This document shows, piece by piece, positions 1 through 6,744 of a stretch of DNA of 6,842 bases. The translations under genes and the position numbers were made by a program. Below the pieces are notes generated by a model. It saw nothing but the letters and a program-made list of their open reading frames with translations, was not told where the DNA came from and did no database searches. This DNA is from Rhodospirillales bacterium (GTDB lineage: Bacteria > Pseudomonadota > Alphaproteobacteria > ATCC43930 > CGMCC-115725): positions 1-6,842 of the forward strand of contig JAATGI010000463.1 in the NCBI GenBank assembly GCA_015654725.1, written 5' to 3'. The first letter of the stretch is position 1. Every line of letters begins with the position of its first letter.

Positions 1-87
1 ATGCGCGATCTCGAGCACGGAAAGTCCCACCGGCGCCTCGACCTCGCGGCGCGTTCCGTCACGTTCGATGAATACCAACTTCGGCAT
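1..87 (-). CDS. fdx: [2Fe-2S] ferredoxin, ISC type (partial, N-terminus only)
   Basis: This is the start of a gene that runs off the left edge; 29 codons are visible, beginning MPKLVFIERDGTRREVEAPV and ending LSVLEIAH. That opening is typical of adrenodoxin-type ferredoxins of Fe-S assembly operons: a short beta strand with an acidic, basic turn, then a G-x-S-V/L-L-E-I-A-H helix just before the cluster loop. The cluster cysteines would lie beyond the edge, so they cannot be checked. In the family the protein passes electrons during cluster assembly. It follows the 141-residue gene by 30 bases, and fdx is classically the gene after hscA, which fits. The upstream ribosome binding site is weak. 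The identification rests on the N-terminal pattern plus context. Confidence 0.75.
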   Translation of the reverse strand, partial: MPKLVFIERDGTRREVEAPVGLSVLEIAH

Positions 88-117
88 GCTCAATCCGGCT
101 CGCGGCGGCGAAAAATG

Positions 118-543
118 TCAGCGCGACAAGGCGCCGGCAATATCCTCGGCCGCGACCGCGGCGTCCAGCACCGTGCCGTCGCGGCGGATGCCGAGGAGCG
201 CCAGATCGGCGGCGGCGGCGGCGCGCAGCACCACGCCGTCGGCGATGTCGAGACCGTCGAGCCGCAGGATCGCATGCGTCACCGGCCGCGCCACGGCTTT
301 TTCCGTCGCCGCCCGCGCCGCGCGCAGAAAATCCGCCAGCGCCGCCTCATCGGCGGCGGCGATTCCGGTGCCGCTCGGCTGGACGATCAGTTCGGCGTTG
401 CCGCCGATCGAGGCCGCGACCGAGACGCCATGCTCGCGCGACACTTCGATGCCGACCGCCATGCCGACACCGTCTTCGGCGGCCTGGGAACCGTCCGGCT
501 CCTCGATCTGGAACAGTTTTATCGGGCTGGGAGCCTGGGCCAT
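118..543 (-). CDS. HscA-like N-terminal remnant, 141 aa, in the hscA position of the isc operon
   Basis: This intact 141-residue gene sits 21 bases after iscA and 30 before fdx, exactly where hscA (with hscB) stands in classical isc operons. Its N-terminus, LFQIEEPDGS at residues 10-19 followed by MAVGIEV at 28-34, resembles the start of HscA, which as I recall reads roughly LLQISEPG, a short linker, then AAGIDLGTTNS. A second match is ARATEKAVARPVTHAIL at about 76-92, resembling the HscA segment ahead of its 'VITVPAYFDD' strand. The ATP-binding DLGTTNS loop is replaced by EVSREHG, and the phosphate-2 and adenosine motifs, the substrate-binding domain and the lid are all missing. It therefore cannot be an Hsp70 ATPase. 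Codon use is like its neighbours and there is no internal stop, so it looks like a retained reduced protein rather than fresh debris. The HscA origin is inference; it could be an unrelated hypothetical. Function unknown. Confidence 0.7.
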   Translation of the reverse strand: MAQAPSPIKLFQIEEPDGSQAAEDGVGMAVGIEVSREHGVSVAASIGGNAELIVQPSGTGIAAADEAALADFLRAARAATEKAVARPVTHAILRLDGLDIADGVVLRAAAAADLALLGIRRDGTVLDAAVAAEDIAGALSR

Positions 544-564
544 GCCGGGCGTTCGCGAACCTGC

Positions 565-903
565 CTAGACGTGAAACGATTCGCCGCAGCCGCAACGGCC
601 CTTTTCATTGGGATTGCGGAAGGTGAAGCCCGATTGCAGCTTGTCTTCGACATAGTCCATTTCGGTGCCGATGATGAACATGCTGGCTTTCGGGTCGATC
701 AGGATGGTGATGCCCTTGTCCTGCACCACCTCGTCGAATTTACCCCTCTCATCGGCATATTCGAGCGTGTAGGTCAGGCCGGAACAGCCGCGCGAGCGCA
801 CGCCGATACGAATGCCGAACGCGGGCCTGCCGCGCTTGGCCATCAGCGCCAGAACGCGCGTGGCCGCCGAATCGGTTATGGTCATTGCCTGACGAAGGGC
901 CAT
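565..903 (-). CDS. iscA: A-type Fe-S carrier, HesB/IscA family
   Basis: A 112-residue protein, the usual family length, with the three invariant cysteines: Cys40 in SRGCSGLTY and Cys104/Cys106 in GRCGCGESF at the C-terminus. Other family marks are GIRIGVRSRGCSG, DPKASMFIIGTEMDY and FTFRNPNEKG. A-type carriers bind a [2Fe-2S] or [4Fe-4S] cluster or iron through these cysteines and hand it to apo-proteins in the cytoplasm. The start at 903 has GAGG five bases upstream. It follows iscS by 40 rather AT-rich bases and precedes the HscA-like gene by 21. SufA and ErpA share the fold; the symbol iscA is chosen for the location between iscS and fdx. No scaffold gene (iscU) lies beside it. Confidence 0.92.
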   Translation of the reverse strand: MALRQAMTITDSAATRVLALMAKRGRPAFGIRIGVRSRGCSGLTYTLEYADERGKFDEVVQDKGITILIDPKASMFIIGTEMDYVEDKLQSGFTFRNPNEKGRCGCGESFHV

Positions 904-943
904 CGCAACCTCGACCTTACTTCACAATATTCGATTGATTCTA

Positions 944-2133
<1,190 letters not shown>

Positions 2134-2137
<4 letters not shown>

Positions 2138-3252
2138 GCGGCGCTCGCGCGGGTGCGGGCATAAAGCACGCCCCACGCCTCGACGAGATGATCGATCTCG
2201 GCTTCGCTTGTGCTCCAGCCGAGGCTGATTCGGATGGCGCAATCGGCCTCGGCCGGCGCCACGCCCATCGCCTCGAGTACATGCGAGCGCTTGACCTTGC
2301 CCGAGGAGCAGGCCGCGCCCGCGCTCACCATCACGCCGGCGAGATCGAGCGACATCACTTGGGTCGAGGCGGCGACATTCGGCATCGAAATGCAAATCGT
2401 ATTCGGCAAACGCGGCGCGGTAATGCCGAAGATATGCGCATCGGGTGCCATCGTGAGAAGCCGCCGCTCGGCCGCATCGCGCAACGCCGCCACGCGCGCG
2501 TAATCGTCGAACGACCGGGCCGCGATTTCGGCGGCGATGCCGAAGCCGATGGTGCCCGGCAGATTTTCGGTGCCGGCGCGCCGGCCGCGCTCTTGTCCGC
2601 CGCCGGTCTGCAACGCCTGCAAGGGCAGATCGGGCGACGCCACCAGCGCGCCCACGCCCATCGGCCCGCCGATCTTGTGCGCCGACAGCGTCAGCAGATC
2701 GGCGCCGAGCGCGCGGCGATCGACCGGAATTTTGCCGGCGGCTTGGACCGCGTCGCAATGCAGGAGCGCGCCATGGCGATGCGCGAGCCGCACGGCCTCG
2801 CCCACCGGCTGAATTACGCCGGTCTCATTATTGGCCAGCATCAGCGACACCAACGCCGTCCGCGCATCGGCCGCGAGCATTTGCTCCAACGCGCCGAGAT
2901 CGGCGATGCCGTCCGGCGTCACCGGCAGGATCGCGGCGTCGGGTGCCGCCGCCCGCACCGAGTCATGTTCGATGGCGGAGATGATGAGCCGCCGCCCTGC
3001 CAGCCCGCGCAGCGCCAGATGGTTGGCCTCGGTGCCGCCCGAGGTGAAAATAATCTCGGCGGGCGCGGCATTGACCAGCGCCGCGACCTGGCGGCGCGCC
3101 TGTTCCAGCGCGCGCTTCGCCTCGCGGCCTTGGCGATGAACCGAAGAGGGATTGCCGGTGCGCGCCAGGGCTTCCGTCATCGTGGCGGCGGCCTCGGGCC
3201 GCAGCGGCGCCGTGGCGTTCCAATCGAGATAGGCTGGGTTGAACGAGGGCAT
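2134..3252 (-). CDS. Cysteine desulfurase, NifS-like (first of a tandem pair)
   Basis: A 372-residue class-V aminotransferase-fold protein, somewhat shorter than IscS. Catalytic residues are intact: His96 (SAIEHDSV), Asp167 (LHCDAVQ), PLP lysine Lys193 (LSAHKIGGPMG) and the persulfide cysteine Cys315 in SAGAACSSGKV. Start MPSFNPAYLDWNATAP at 3252 has a G-rich ribosome site (GAGGGGGGTGATTCG before ATG). It lies 154 bases after iscR, the gap being filled by a hairpin repeat, and overlaps the start of the next desulfurase by four bases. The two neighbours share the same architecture and are clearly paralogues, but differ around the active cysteine and in the C-terminus, so they are not a recent duplication. 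Its specific partner is not evident; it may be a second sulfur donor or a regulatory partner of IscS. Confidence 0.92.
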
Positions 3253-3272
3253 CGAATCACCCCCCTCTGCTC

Positions 3273-3380
3273 CCGCCGGACTGTATCCGGCGGTCGCTGT
3301 CTCCCCCCATCAAGGGGGAAGAAAAATTATAACCTCCCCCTCGATGGGGGAGGTCGGCGCGAAGCGCCGGGTGGGGGTGA
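3273..3380 (+). repeat. Multi-hairpin palindromic repeat between iscR and the first desulfurase
   Basis: Four consecutive dyads fill most of the 154-base gap. They are CCGCCGGA/TCCGGCGG (3273-3293, 5-base loop), TCCCCC/GGGGGA (3302-3319), CCTCCCCC/GGGGGAGG with loop TCGAT (3333-3353), and GGCGC-GAA-GCGCC (3356-3368) followed by GGGTGGGGGTGATG. The last two plus the GGGTGGGGG tail recur in a diverged form at 6202-6253 in the same orientation. This is the architecture of small dispersed repeats common in alphaproteobacteria (from memory of the type; no search was run). There is no coding gene in it. Confidence 0.75.
3321..3353 (-). terminator. Possible intrinsic terminator/attenuator after iscR
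   Basis: Read on the minus strand, a perfect 8-bp GC stem CCTCCCCC-ATCGA-GGGGGAGG is directly followed by TTATAATTTTTC, a T-rich run typical of intrinsic terminators. It lies inside the repeat between iscR and the NifS-like gene. It could lower expression of the desulfurases relative to cysE-iscR or mark an mRNA processing point. The same T run contains TATAAT (3326-3331), but no matching -35 box is seen. Function is inference. Confidence 0.45.
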
Positions 3381-3406
3381 TGCTTACCCATGACACCGAG
3401 TGGCAA

Positions 3407-3904
3407 CTACTGCGTCAAGACGGCGCGGTCGCGCTCCGGCTCGCTCTCGACAACGCCGCGGCTGGCGCGGTGCACCACGCCGGAAAGCCCCAGCACGCGT
3501 TGCGCCACGACATCGGCCAAAGTCACGGAACTCAGATAGAGATGAATCTGATTGCCGAGCTCTTCCCAAAGATCGTGAGTGAGGCAGCGCGTCTTGCTGC
3601 CGCTGCAACCGGTCGGCGCGCCGGGCGTGCAGCGCGTCGCGCGGATCGGCTCATCGACCGCGAGGATGATGTCGGAGACCCGGGTCTCGTCGGCGCCGTG
3701 GCCGAGAAGGTAGCCGCCGCCCGGTCCGCGCACGCTCTTGACCAGGCCGGCCAAGCGCAGCTTGGCGAAGAGTTGTTCGAGATAGGACAGCGAAATGACC
3801 TGGCGCTCGGCGATATCGGCCAGCACCACCGGCTGGCCGTCGCTATGCTTGGCGAGATCGACCAAGGCCATGACCGCGTAACGGCCCTTCGCGCTCAATC
3901 GCAT
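3407..3904 (-). CDS. iscR: IscR, Rrf2-family Fe-S-sensing transcription regulator
   Basis: A 165-residue Rrf2-family protein. The N-terminal winged helix-turn-helix is clear: MRLSAKGRYAVMALVDLA, then the recognition region SLSYLEQLFAKLRLAGLVKSVRG and the wing GPGGGYLL (about 60-67). Cluster ligands are Cys92, Cys100 and Cys107, with His110 in CLTHDLW, i.e. C-x7-C-x6-C-x2-H; E. coli has C-x5-C-x5-C-x2-H. The wider spacing is as I know it from alphaproteobacteria. With a [2Fe-2S] cluster IscR normally represses its own isc operon, and as apo-protein it binds other sites. It starts 12 bases after cysE with a GGGGA ribosome site and is co-transcribed with it. No convincing IscR box was identified by eye upstream of cysE. 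Confidence 0.95.
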   Translation of the reverse strand: MRLSAKGRYAVMALVDLAKHSDGQPVVLADIAERQVISLSYLEQLFAKLRLAGLVKSVRGPGGGYLLGHGADETRVSDIILAVDEPIRATRCTPGAPTGCSGSKTRCLTHDLWEELGNQIHLYLSSVTLADVVAQRVLGLSGVVHRASRGVVESEPERDRAVLTQ

Positions 3905-3916
3905 GGCGGCGTCCCC

Positions 3917-4654
3917 TTAGGCTTGGCGGCGGCCGATCGCGGGCACGCGGGCGGCCTCGAGCTCGCGCTCCAATTCCGCCACCCGGGTCCGGAGCGCTTC
4001 CATCTCGGCGCCGAGCTTGTCGATCTTGCAGGCGATCGGATCGGGGGTCTCGTCGCAGGGCGTGCCGTAGGGGATGAAGGCCGGCGCCGGCATCGGCGCC
4101 AGGTCGTCCTCGGTCACGGCGTGGAGCGGCTGCGGCACGTCCTCGCCCAAGACCCGCGCCGGCACGCCGCCGACGCTGGCGCCGGCCTTGACCGCCGAAA
4201 TCACCACCGCGTTGGCGCCGACGCGCGCGTTCTTGCCGACCGTGAAGCCGCCCAGAATCTTGGCGCCGGCGCCGACAATGACGCCGTCCTCCAGGGTCGG
4301 ATGGCGCTTGCCGCGATGGAGCTGGGTGCCGCCCAAGGTCACGCCTTGATACAGCGTGACATCGTCGCCGATTTCCGCGGTCTCGCCGATCACCACCCCC
4401 ATGCCGTGATCGATAAACAGGCGCCGCCCGATCTTCGCGGCGGGATGGATTTCGATCCCGGTCAGAAACCGCGCGGTCTGGGAAATGAAGCGGCCGATGA
4501 GCTCGAAGCCGTTCCGCCACCAGAAATTGGCGCCGCGATGCAGCCATACGGCATGCAGCCCGGAATAGCAGAACAGGACCTCAAGCCGGGAGCGCGCCGC
4601 CGGGTCGAGCCGCAACGCATTATCGATGTCTTCACGCAAGTTCTTCAGAATCAT
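3917..4654 (-). CDS. cysE: Serine O-acetyltransferase
   Basis: Makes O-acetylserine from L-serine and acetyl-CoA, the committed step of cysteine synthesis. The 245 residues show an alpha-helical N-terminal domain (MILKNLREDIDNALRLDPAA..EVLFCYSGLHAVWLHR) and a left-handed beta-helix of hexapeptide repeats from about residue 66. The catalytic Asp82-His83 pair is in FIDHGMGVVIGE, followed by TLYQGVTLGGTQLHRGKRHPT (residues 100-120) and GAGAKILG, all hallmark CysE motifs. A C-terminal tail (about 207-236) is charged and heptad-like, probably a coiled coil. The ATG at 4654 is preferred over an in-frame ATG at 4762 because residues upstream have no family character and would fill the divergent promoter region. 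As first gene of the isc operon it couples cysteine supply to desulfurase demand. Confidence 0.95.
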   Translation of the reverse strand: MILKNLREDIDNALRLDPAARSRLEVLFCYSGLHAVWLHRGANFWWRNGFELIGRFISQTARFLTGIEIHPAAKIGRRLFIDHGMGVVIGETAEIGDDVTLYQGVTLGGTQLHRGKRHPTLEDGVIVGAGAKILGGFTVGKNARVGANAVVISAVKAGASVGGVPARVLGEDVPQPLHAVTEDDLAPMPAPAFIPYGTPCDETPDPIACKIDKLGAEMEALRTRVAELERELEAARVPAIGRRQA

Positions 4655-4803
4655 GACGTCCGCTGTGCTATGATGGAATTCCCGCGCGCCGCCGCCCTGA
4701 CCGGCCGCGCGCCTTGCATGACCAAGTTCCGCACCCAATTTTAACGGCCTATATATGTGCACTTCAAACGAAAAAGACCACTCTATTTTGTCGGTTATTC
4801 CCC
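4655..4803. other. Divergent intergenic region between cysE and the hydrolase
   Basis: This 149-base region separates two divergent genes. The half nearest cysE is GC-rich with repeated GCGCGC blocks that could pair in the cysE leader. The half nearest the hydrolase (4737-4800) is AT-rich and holds the candidate cysE promoter. For the hydrolase only weak hexamers (TTCAAA at 4763, TATTTT at 4784, 15-base spacing) were found, and no Shine-Dalgarno. Confidence 0.5.
4738..4767 (-). promoter_or_regulatory. Candidate promoter of the cysE-isc operon
   Basis: On the minus strand TTGAAG (4762-4767) and TAAAAT (4738-4743) are separated by 18 bases, inside the only AT-rich part of the divergent cysE/hydrolase region. 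The leader to the cysE ATG would be about 75-80 bases. This is a by-eye sigma-70-like match. No IscR operator was recognised in or next to it. Confidence 0.35.
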
Positions 4804-5466
4804 ATGCCTGAAATCATCATCAGCGGACCCGACGGCCGGCTCGAAGGCCGTTACCACCACTCCAAGCAGCCCAACGCGCCGATCGCGCTGTTGTTGCATC
4901 CGCATCCGCAATATGGCGGCACCATGAACAATAAGGTGGTGTACACCGCCTATCACGCCTTCGTGCAGCAGGGCTTTGCCGCCTTGCGTTTCAACTTTCG
5001 CGGCGTCGGGCGCAGCCAGGGCACCTTCGACCGCGGCGAGGGCGAGTTGTCGGACGCCGCCTCTGCGCTCGATTGGCTGCAAGGCTACAATCCCAACGCC
5101 TCGGCGTGCTGGATCGGCGGCTTTTCCTTCGGCGCCTGGATCGGCATGCAGTTGTTGATGCGCCGGCCCGAGATCGACGGCTTCGTCTCGGTCGCGCCGC
5201 CGGCCAATATGTACGATTTCAGCTTCCTGGCGCCGTGCCCGTCATCGGGCCTGATCGTGCATGGCGACCAGGATCCGCTGGTGCCGATCGAGGCGGTGCA
5301 GAAACTGATCGACAAGCTGATGCATCAGCGCGACATCAAGATCGAATACAAACTGGTCAAAGGCGCCGACCATTTCTTCCAGGACCATCTCGAAGAGCTG
5401 GACGAAGCGATCCAGGACTATGTCAGCGCCCATCACCGCCGCCGCGCCGCCATGGCCGGGCGATAG
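4804..5466 (+). CDS. Alpha/beta hydrolase (COG2945-like small serine hydrolase)
   Basis: A 220-residue cytoplasmic alpha/beta hydrolase with no signal peptide. The nucleophile elbow is GGFSFG with Ser108, the acid is Asp157 in HGDQDPLVP (or Asp155), and the base is His190 in KGADHFF. Near the N-terminus LLHPHPQYGGTMNNKV (30-45) and LRFNFRGVGRSQG (61-73) are typical of this small family, whose natural substrates are largely unknown. The start MPEIIISGPDGRLEG at 4804 gives the natural first strand; an in-frame ATG at 4714 adds residues without family character. No Shine-Dalgarno is visible ahead of 4804, so initiation may be leaderless or SD-independent. It is divergent from cysE and not obviously linked to Fe-S assembly. 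The C-terminus ends in a basic HHRRRAAMAGR tail. Confidence 0.9.
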   Translation: MPEIIISGPDGRLEGRYHHSKQPNAPIALLLHPHPQYGGTMNNKVVYTAYHAFVQQGFAALRFNFRGVGRSQGTFDRGEGELSDAASALDWLQGYNPNASACWIGGFSFGAWIGMQLLMRRPEIDGFVSVAPPANMYDFSFLAPCPSSGLIVHGDQDPLVPIEAVQKLIDKLMHQRDIKIEYKLVKGADHFFQDHLEELDEAIQDYVSAHHRRRAAMAGR

Positions 5467-5492
5467 CCGACCTTTCGTGCTATAAGGTTGCG

Positions 5493-5534
5493 ATGGATCG
5501 CGACGACATCATCGCCCAGTTGCGAAAGCCATAA
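5493..5534 (+). pseudogene. Stub resembling the start of a MNT-type nucleotidyltransferase
   Basis: A 13-codon frame, MDRDDIIAQLRKP, then stop. The opening M-D-R-D-x-I-I-A-x-L-R is how many small nucleotidyltransferase proteins (MntA-like antitoxins and relatives) begin, usually continuing with H-E-x-E-L-R. Here the match ends after about 12 codons, just before a palindromic repeat starts near 5537, so a former gene may have been cut there. TATAAG at 5481-5486 lies just ahead of the ATG. The stub is very short and the likeness could be chance. Confidence 0.3.
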
Positions 5535-5536
5535 GA

Positions 5537-5590
5537 GTCATGTGCCGCGCGGACGCGCGGCGATGGATGCCGACGTTCGTCGGCATGGCG
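5537..5590 (+). repeat. Palindromic dispersed-repeat-like element ('RWMPTFVGM' type)
   Basis: Two adjoining perfect hairpins: GCCGCGCG/CGCGCGGC (5544-5561) and ATGCCGAC-GTTC-GTCGGCAT (5567-5586), bounded by GTCATG on the left and CATGGCGAC on the right. One frame reads R-W-M-P-T-F-V-G-M, a peptide I know from many spurious ORFs over a widespread proteobacterial palindromic repeat. The 34-codon ORF through it (5540-5644) is therefore treated as repeat, not gene. Confidence 0.6.
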
Positions 5591-5627
5591 ACCAAGTCAA
5601 TTGAGTCGGTCGCGACCCTAGGTCGCC
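5587..5627 (+). repeat. Overlapping, mutually exclusive dyads
   Basis: Four alternating half-sites are seen: GCGACC (5588-5593), GGTCGC (5608-5613), GCGACC (5612-5617) and GGTCGC (5621-5626). The first can pair with the second or the fourth, and the third pairs with the fourth around a CTA loop, so competing hairpins are possible. It is upstream of the promoter at 5652-5680, so it may belong to the neighbouring repeat or close the hydrolase transcript. No T-run follows it. Confidence 0.4.
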
Positions 5628-5651
5628 TTGGCATTAAAACGTAATTAGCGG

Positions 5652-5680
5652 TTGAAATAATACGTATTACGCGTTATATC
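5652..5680 (+). promoter_or_regulatory. Candidate promoter with palindromic operator for the 5701 gene
   Basis: TTGAAA (5652-5657) and TATATC (5675-5680) are spaced by 17 bases in an AT-rich island. The spacer holds the perfect 12-base palindrome TAATACGTATTA (5658-5669), a plausible repressor site. Transcription would begin around 5687, leaving a very short leader ending in the ribosome site. This is a by-eye prediction. Confidence 0.45.
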
Positions 5681-5688
5681 TTCTCGCC

Positions 5689-5697
5689 AGGAGGTGA
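5689..5697 (+). promoter_or_regulatory. Near-perfect Shine-Dalgarno of the 5701 gene
   Basis: AGGAGGTGA matches the 16S rRNA tail over nine bases and sits at ideal distance from the ATG at 5701. It is the strongest ribosome site in the window and settles the start of this otherwise unknown gene. Confidence 0.8.
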
Positions 5698-5700
5698 CTC

Positions 5701-6744
5701 ATGGCGAGTGACGCACAGATTGCGGCCAATCGGGCCAATGCGGACAAGAGTATCGGTCCTAAGACCCTGGATGGTAAGAAGAAATCGCGCGGCAACGCGG
5801 TCAAGCACGGGCTGTCGTCCCGGCAACCGATCGCATTCGACGAGGATGACGAGGAGTTTCAGCGCTATTGCGACGCGCTGATTATCGCGGCGGAACCGCG
5901 AAATGCGGTCGAAACCATGCTGGTGCGGCGCGCGGCGCTGTGTGGCTGGCGGTTGGAGCGGCTCTATCGCGTCGAAGCCGCGCTATTCAATGGCGAATCC
6001 AGGCGGCGCGCCGGAATCTTTGAGCGGAACAACCCGCCGCGCATGGACGCGTGGCCCCGGGAGATGTCGTCGCTGGCGCGCTACGAGGCGATGCTCGATC
6101 GCGGCTTCCAGCGCGCGCTGATGGAATTGGAGCGCCGACGGGCGGGGAAGCAACGGGGCGGATTCATTTCTGGTCCTGCGCCGCTGGAAGCCCCCTCCCA
6201 ACCCTCCGCCGCTGGCGGGGGAGGGCAGCAAAGCGAAGCTTTGCGGGTGGGGGCTGAAATGTGCGAGGTGGATCGCGCGACTCTAAATTCTGCCAAACGA
6301 AGCCAATTTGCCGCGCCGGATCGAGGCGCCGGCGCGGCCTCAATCGGCGAACGGGTCGCGGACCAGGATGGTGTCGTCGCGCTCGGGGCTGGTGGAGAGC
6401 ATCGCGACCGGCGCCTCGATCAGTTCCTCGATCCGGCGGATGTATTTGATCGCGAGCGCCGGGAGGTCCGCCCAGCTTCGGGCGCCCTTGGTGCTTTCGC
6501 TCCAGCCGGGCATGGTCTCGTACACGGGCGCGATCTCGGCCTGGATGCCGGTGCCGGCGGGGAGATGGTCGAGGGTTTCGCCGCGCCAGCGATAGCCGGT
6601 GCAGACCTTGAGCTCGGTGAAGCCGTCGAGCACGTCGAGCTTGGTGAGCGCGATGCCGTCGATGCAGGCGACCGTGATCGCCTGCCGCACCATGACGGCC
6701 TCGGACCAGCCGCATCGCCGCTTCCTGCCGGTCACGCCGCTTAA
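5701..6744 (+). CDS. Uncharacterised 'ANRANA..KSxGPKT..KHGL' family protein, C-terminus altered by a repeat
   Basis: The first 153 or so residues are a convincing protein of a family with no known function that I recognise by its opening: AANRANADKSIGPKTLDGKK (9-28), then SRGNAVKHGLSS (29-40). An acidic patch (DEDDEEF), a helical region with LVRRAALCGWRLERLYRVEAAL (residues 74-95) and SLARYEAMLDRGFQRALMEL (124-143) follow, the last also a family mark. No enzyme motif or membrane segment is visible. From residue about 164 the frame enters a hairpin repeat (6191-6255), then passes NSAKRSQFAAPD (196-207), a tail seen in members of this family, and finally runs antisense over the C-terminal part of purA in exact codon register. 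The first in-frame stop is at 6742. Real selected coding is supported only for 5701 to about 6170; the remainder is probably spurious extension after the native stop was lost. Confidence 0.6.
   Translation: MASDAQIAANRANADKSIGPKTLDGKKKSRGNAVKHGLSSRQPIAFDEDDEEFQRYCDALIIAAEPRNAVETMLVRRAALCGWRLERLYRVEAALFNGESRRRAGIFERNNPPRMDAWPREMSSLARYEAMLDRGFQRALMELERRRAGKQRGGFISGPAPLEAPSQPSAAGGGGQQSEALRVGAEMCEVDRATLNSAKRSQFAAPDRGAGAASIGERVADQDGVVALGAGGEHRDRRLDQFLDPADVFDRERREVRPASGALGAFAPAGHGLVHGRDLGLDAGAGGEMVEGFAAPAIAGADLELGEAVEHVELGERDAVDAGDRDRLPHHDGLGPAASPLPAGHAA
6191..6255 (+). repeat. Second copy of the two-hairpin C-rich repeat
   Basis: CCCTCCGCC/GGGGGAGGG (6202-6225, one mismatch, loop GCTGGC) is followed by GCAAAGC-GAA-GCTTTGC (6228-6244) and GGGTGGGGG. 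The order of parts and the GAA loop equal those at 3333-3377, but both stems differ in sequence while keeping pairing. It lies in the reading frame of the gene starting at 5701. Confidence 0.7.
6310..6338 (-). terminator. Possible purA terminator stem
   Basis: A perfect 10-base inverted repeat GCCGCGCCGG/CCGGCGCGGC with a 9-base loop starts two bases beyond the purA stop. On the minus strand it is followed by CAAATTGG, so the usual T-run is missing; termination is plausible but unproven. Confidence 0.4.

Noticed and set aside
904..943. AT-rich gap before iscA as an internal promoter or iron-responsive operator
   Set aside because: TATGAT-like and GAATAT-like hexamers exist but no -35 at proper spacing and no clear dyad were found. 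The evidence is too weak.
2138..2758. Upstream extension of the iscS frame
   Set aside because: The extra residues overlap the NifS-like gene in another frame and look like arginine-rich noise. The family N-terminus begins at MSERPIYLDY.
3326..3331. Perfect TATAAT on the minus strand before the NifS-like gene
   Set aside because: At the right distance upstream the sequence is ACCTCC, part of the hairpin, not a -35 box. The T-run of a terminator explains it better.
3239..4744. Plus-strand frame of 501 codons
   Set aside because: It runs antisense through iscR and cysE, both clearly real, and across the repeat. It is a shadow.
4655..4762. Earlier in-frame start for cysE at 4762
   Set aside because: The added residues do not resemble CysE and would cover the AT-rich divergent promoter region.
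5540..5644. 34-codon ORF containing RWMPTFVGM
   Set aside because: The peptide is the translation of a palindromic repeat, not a conserved protein.
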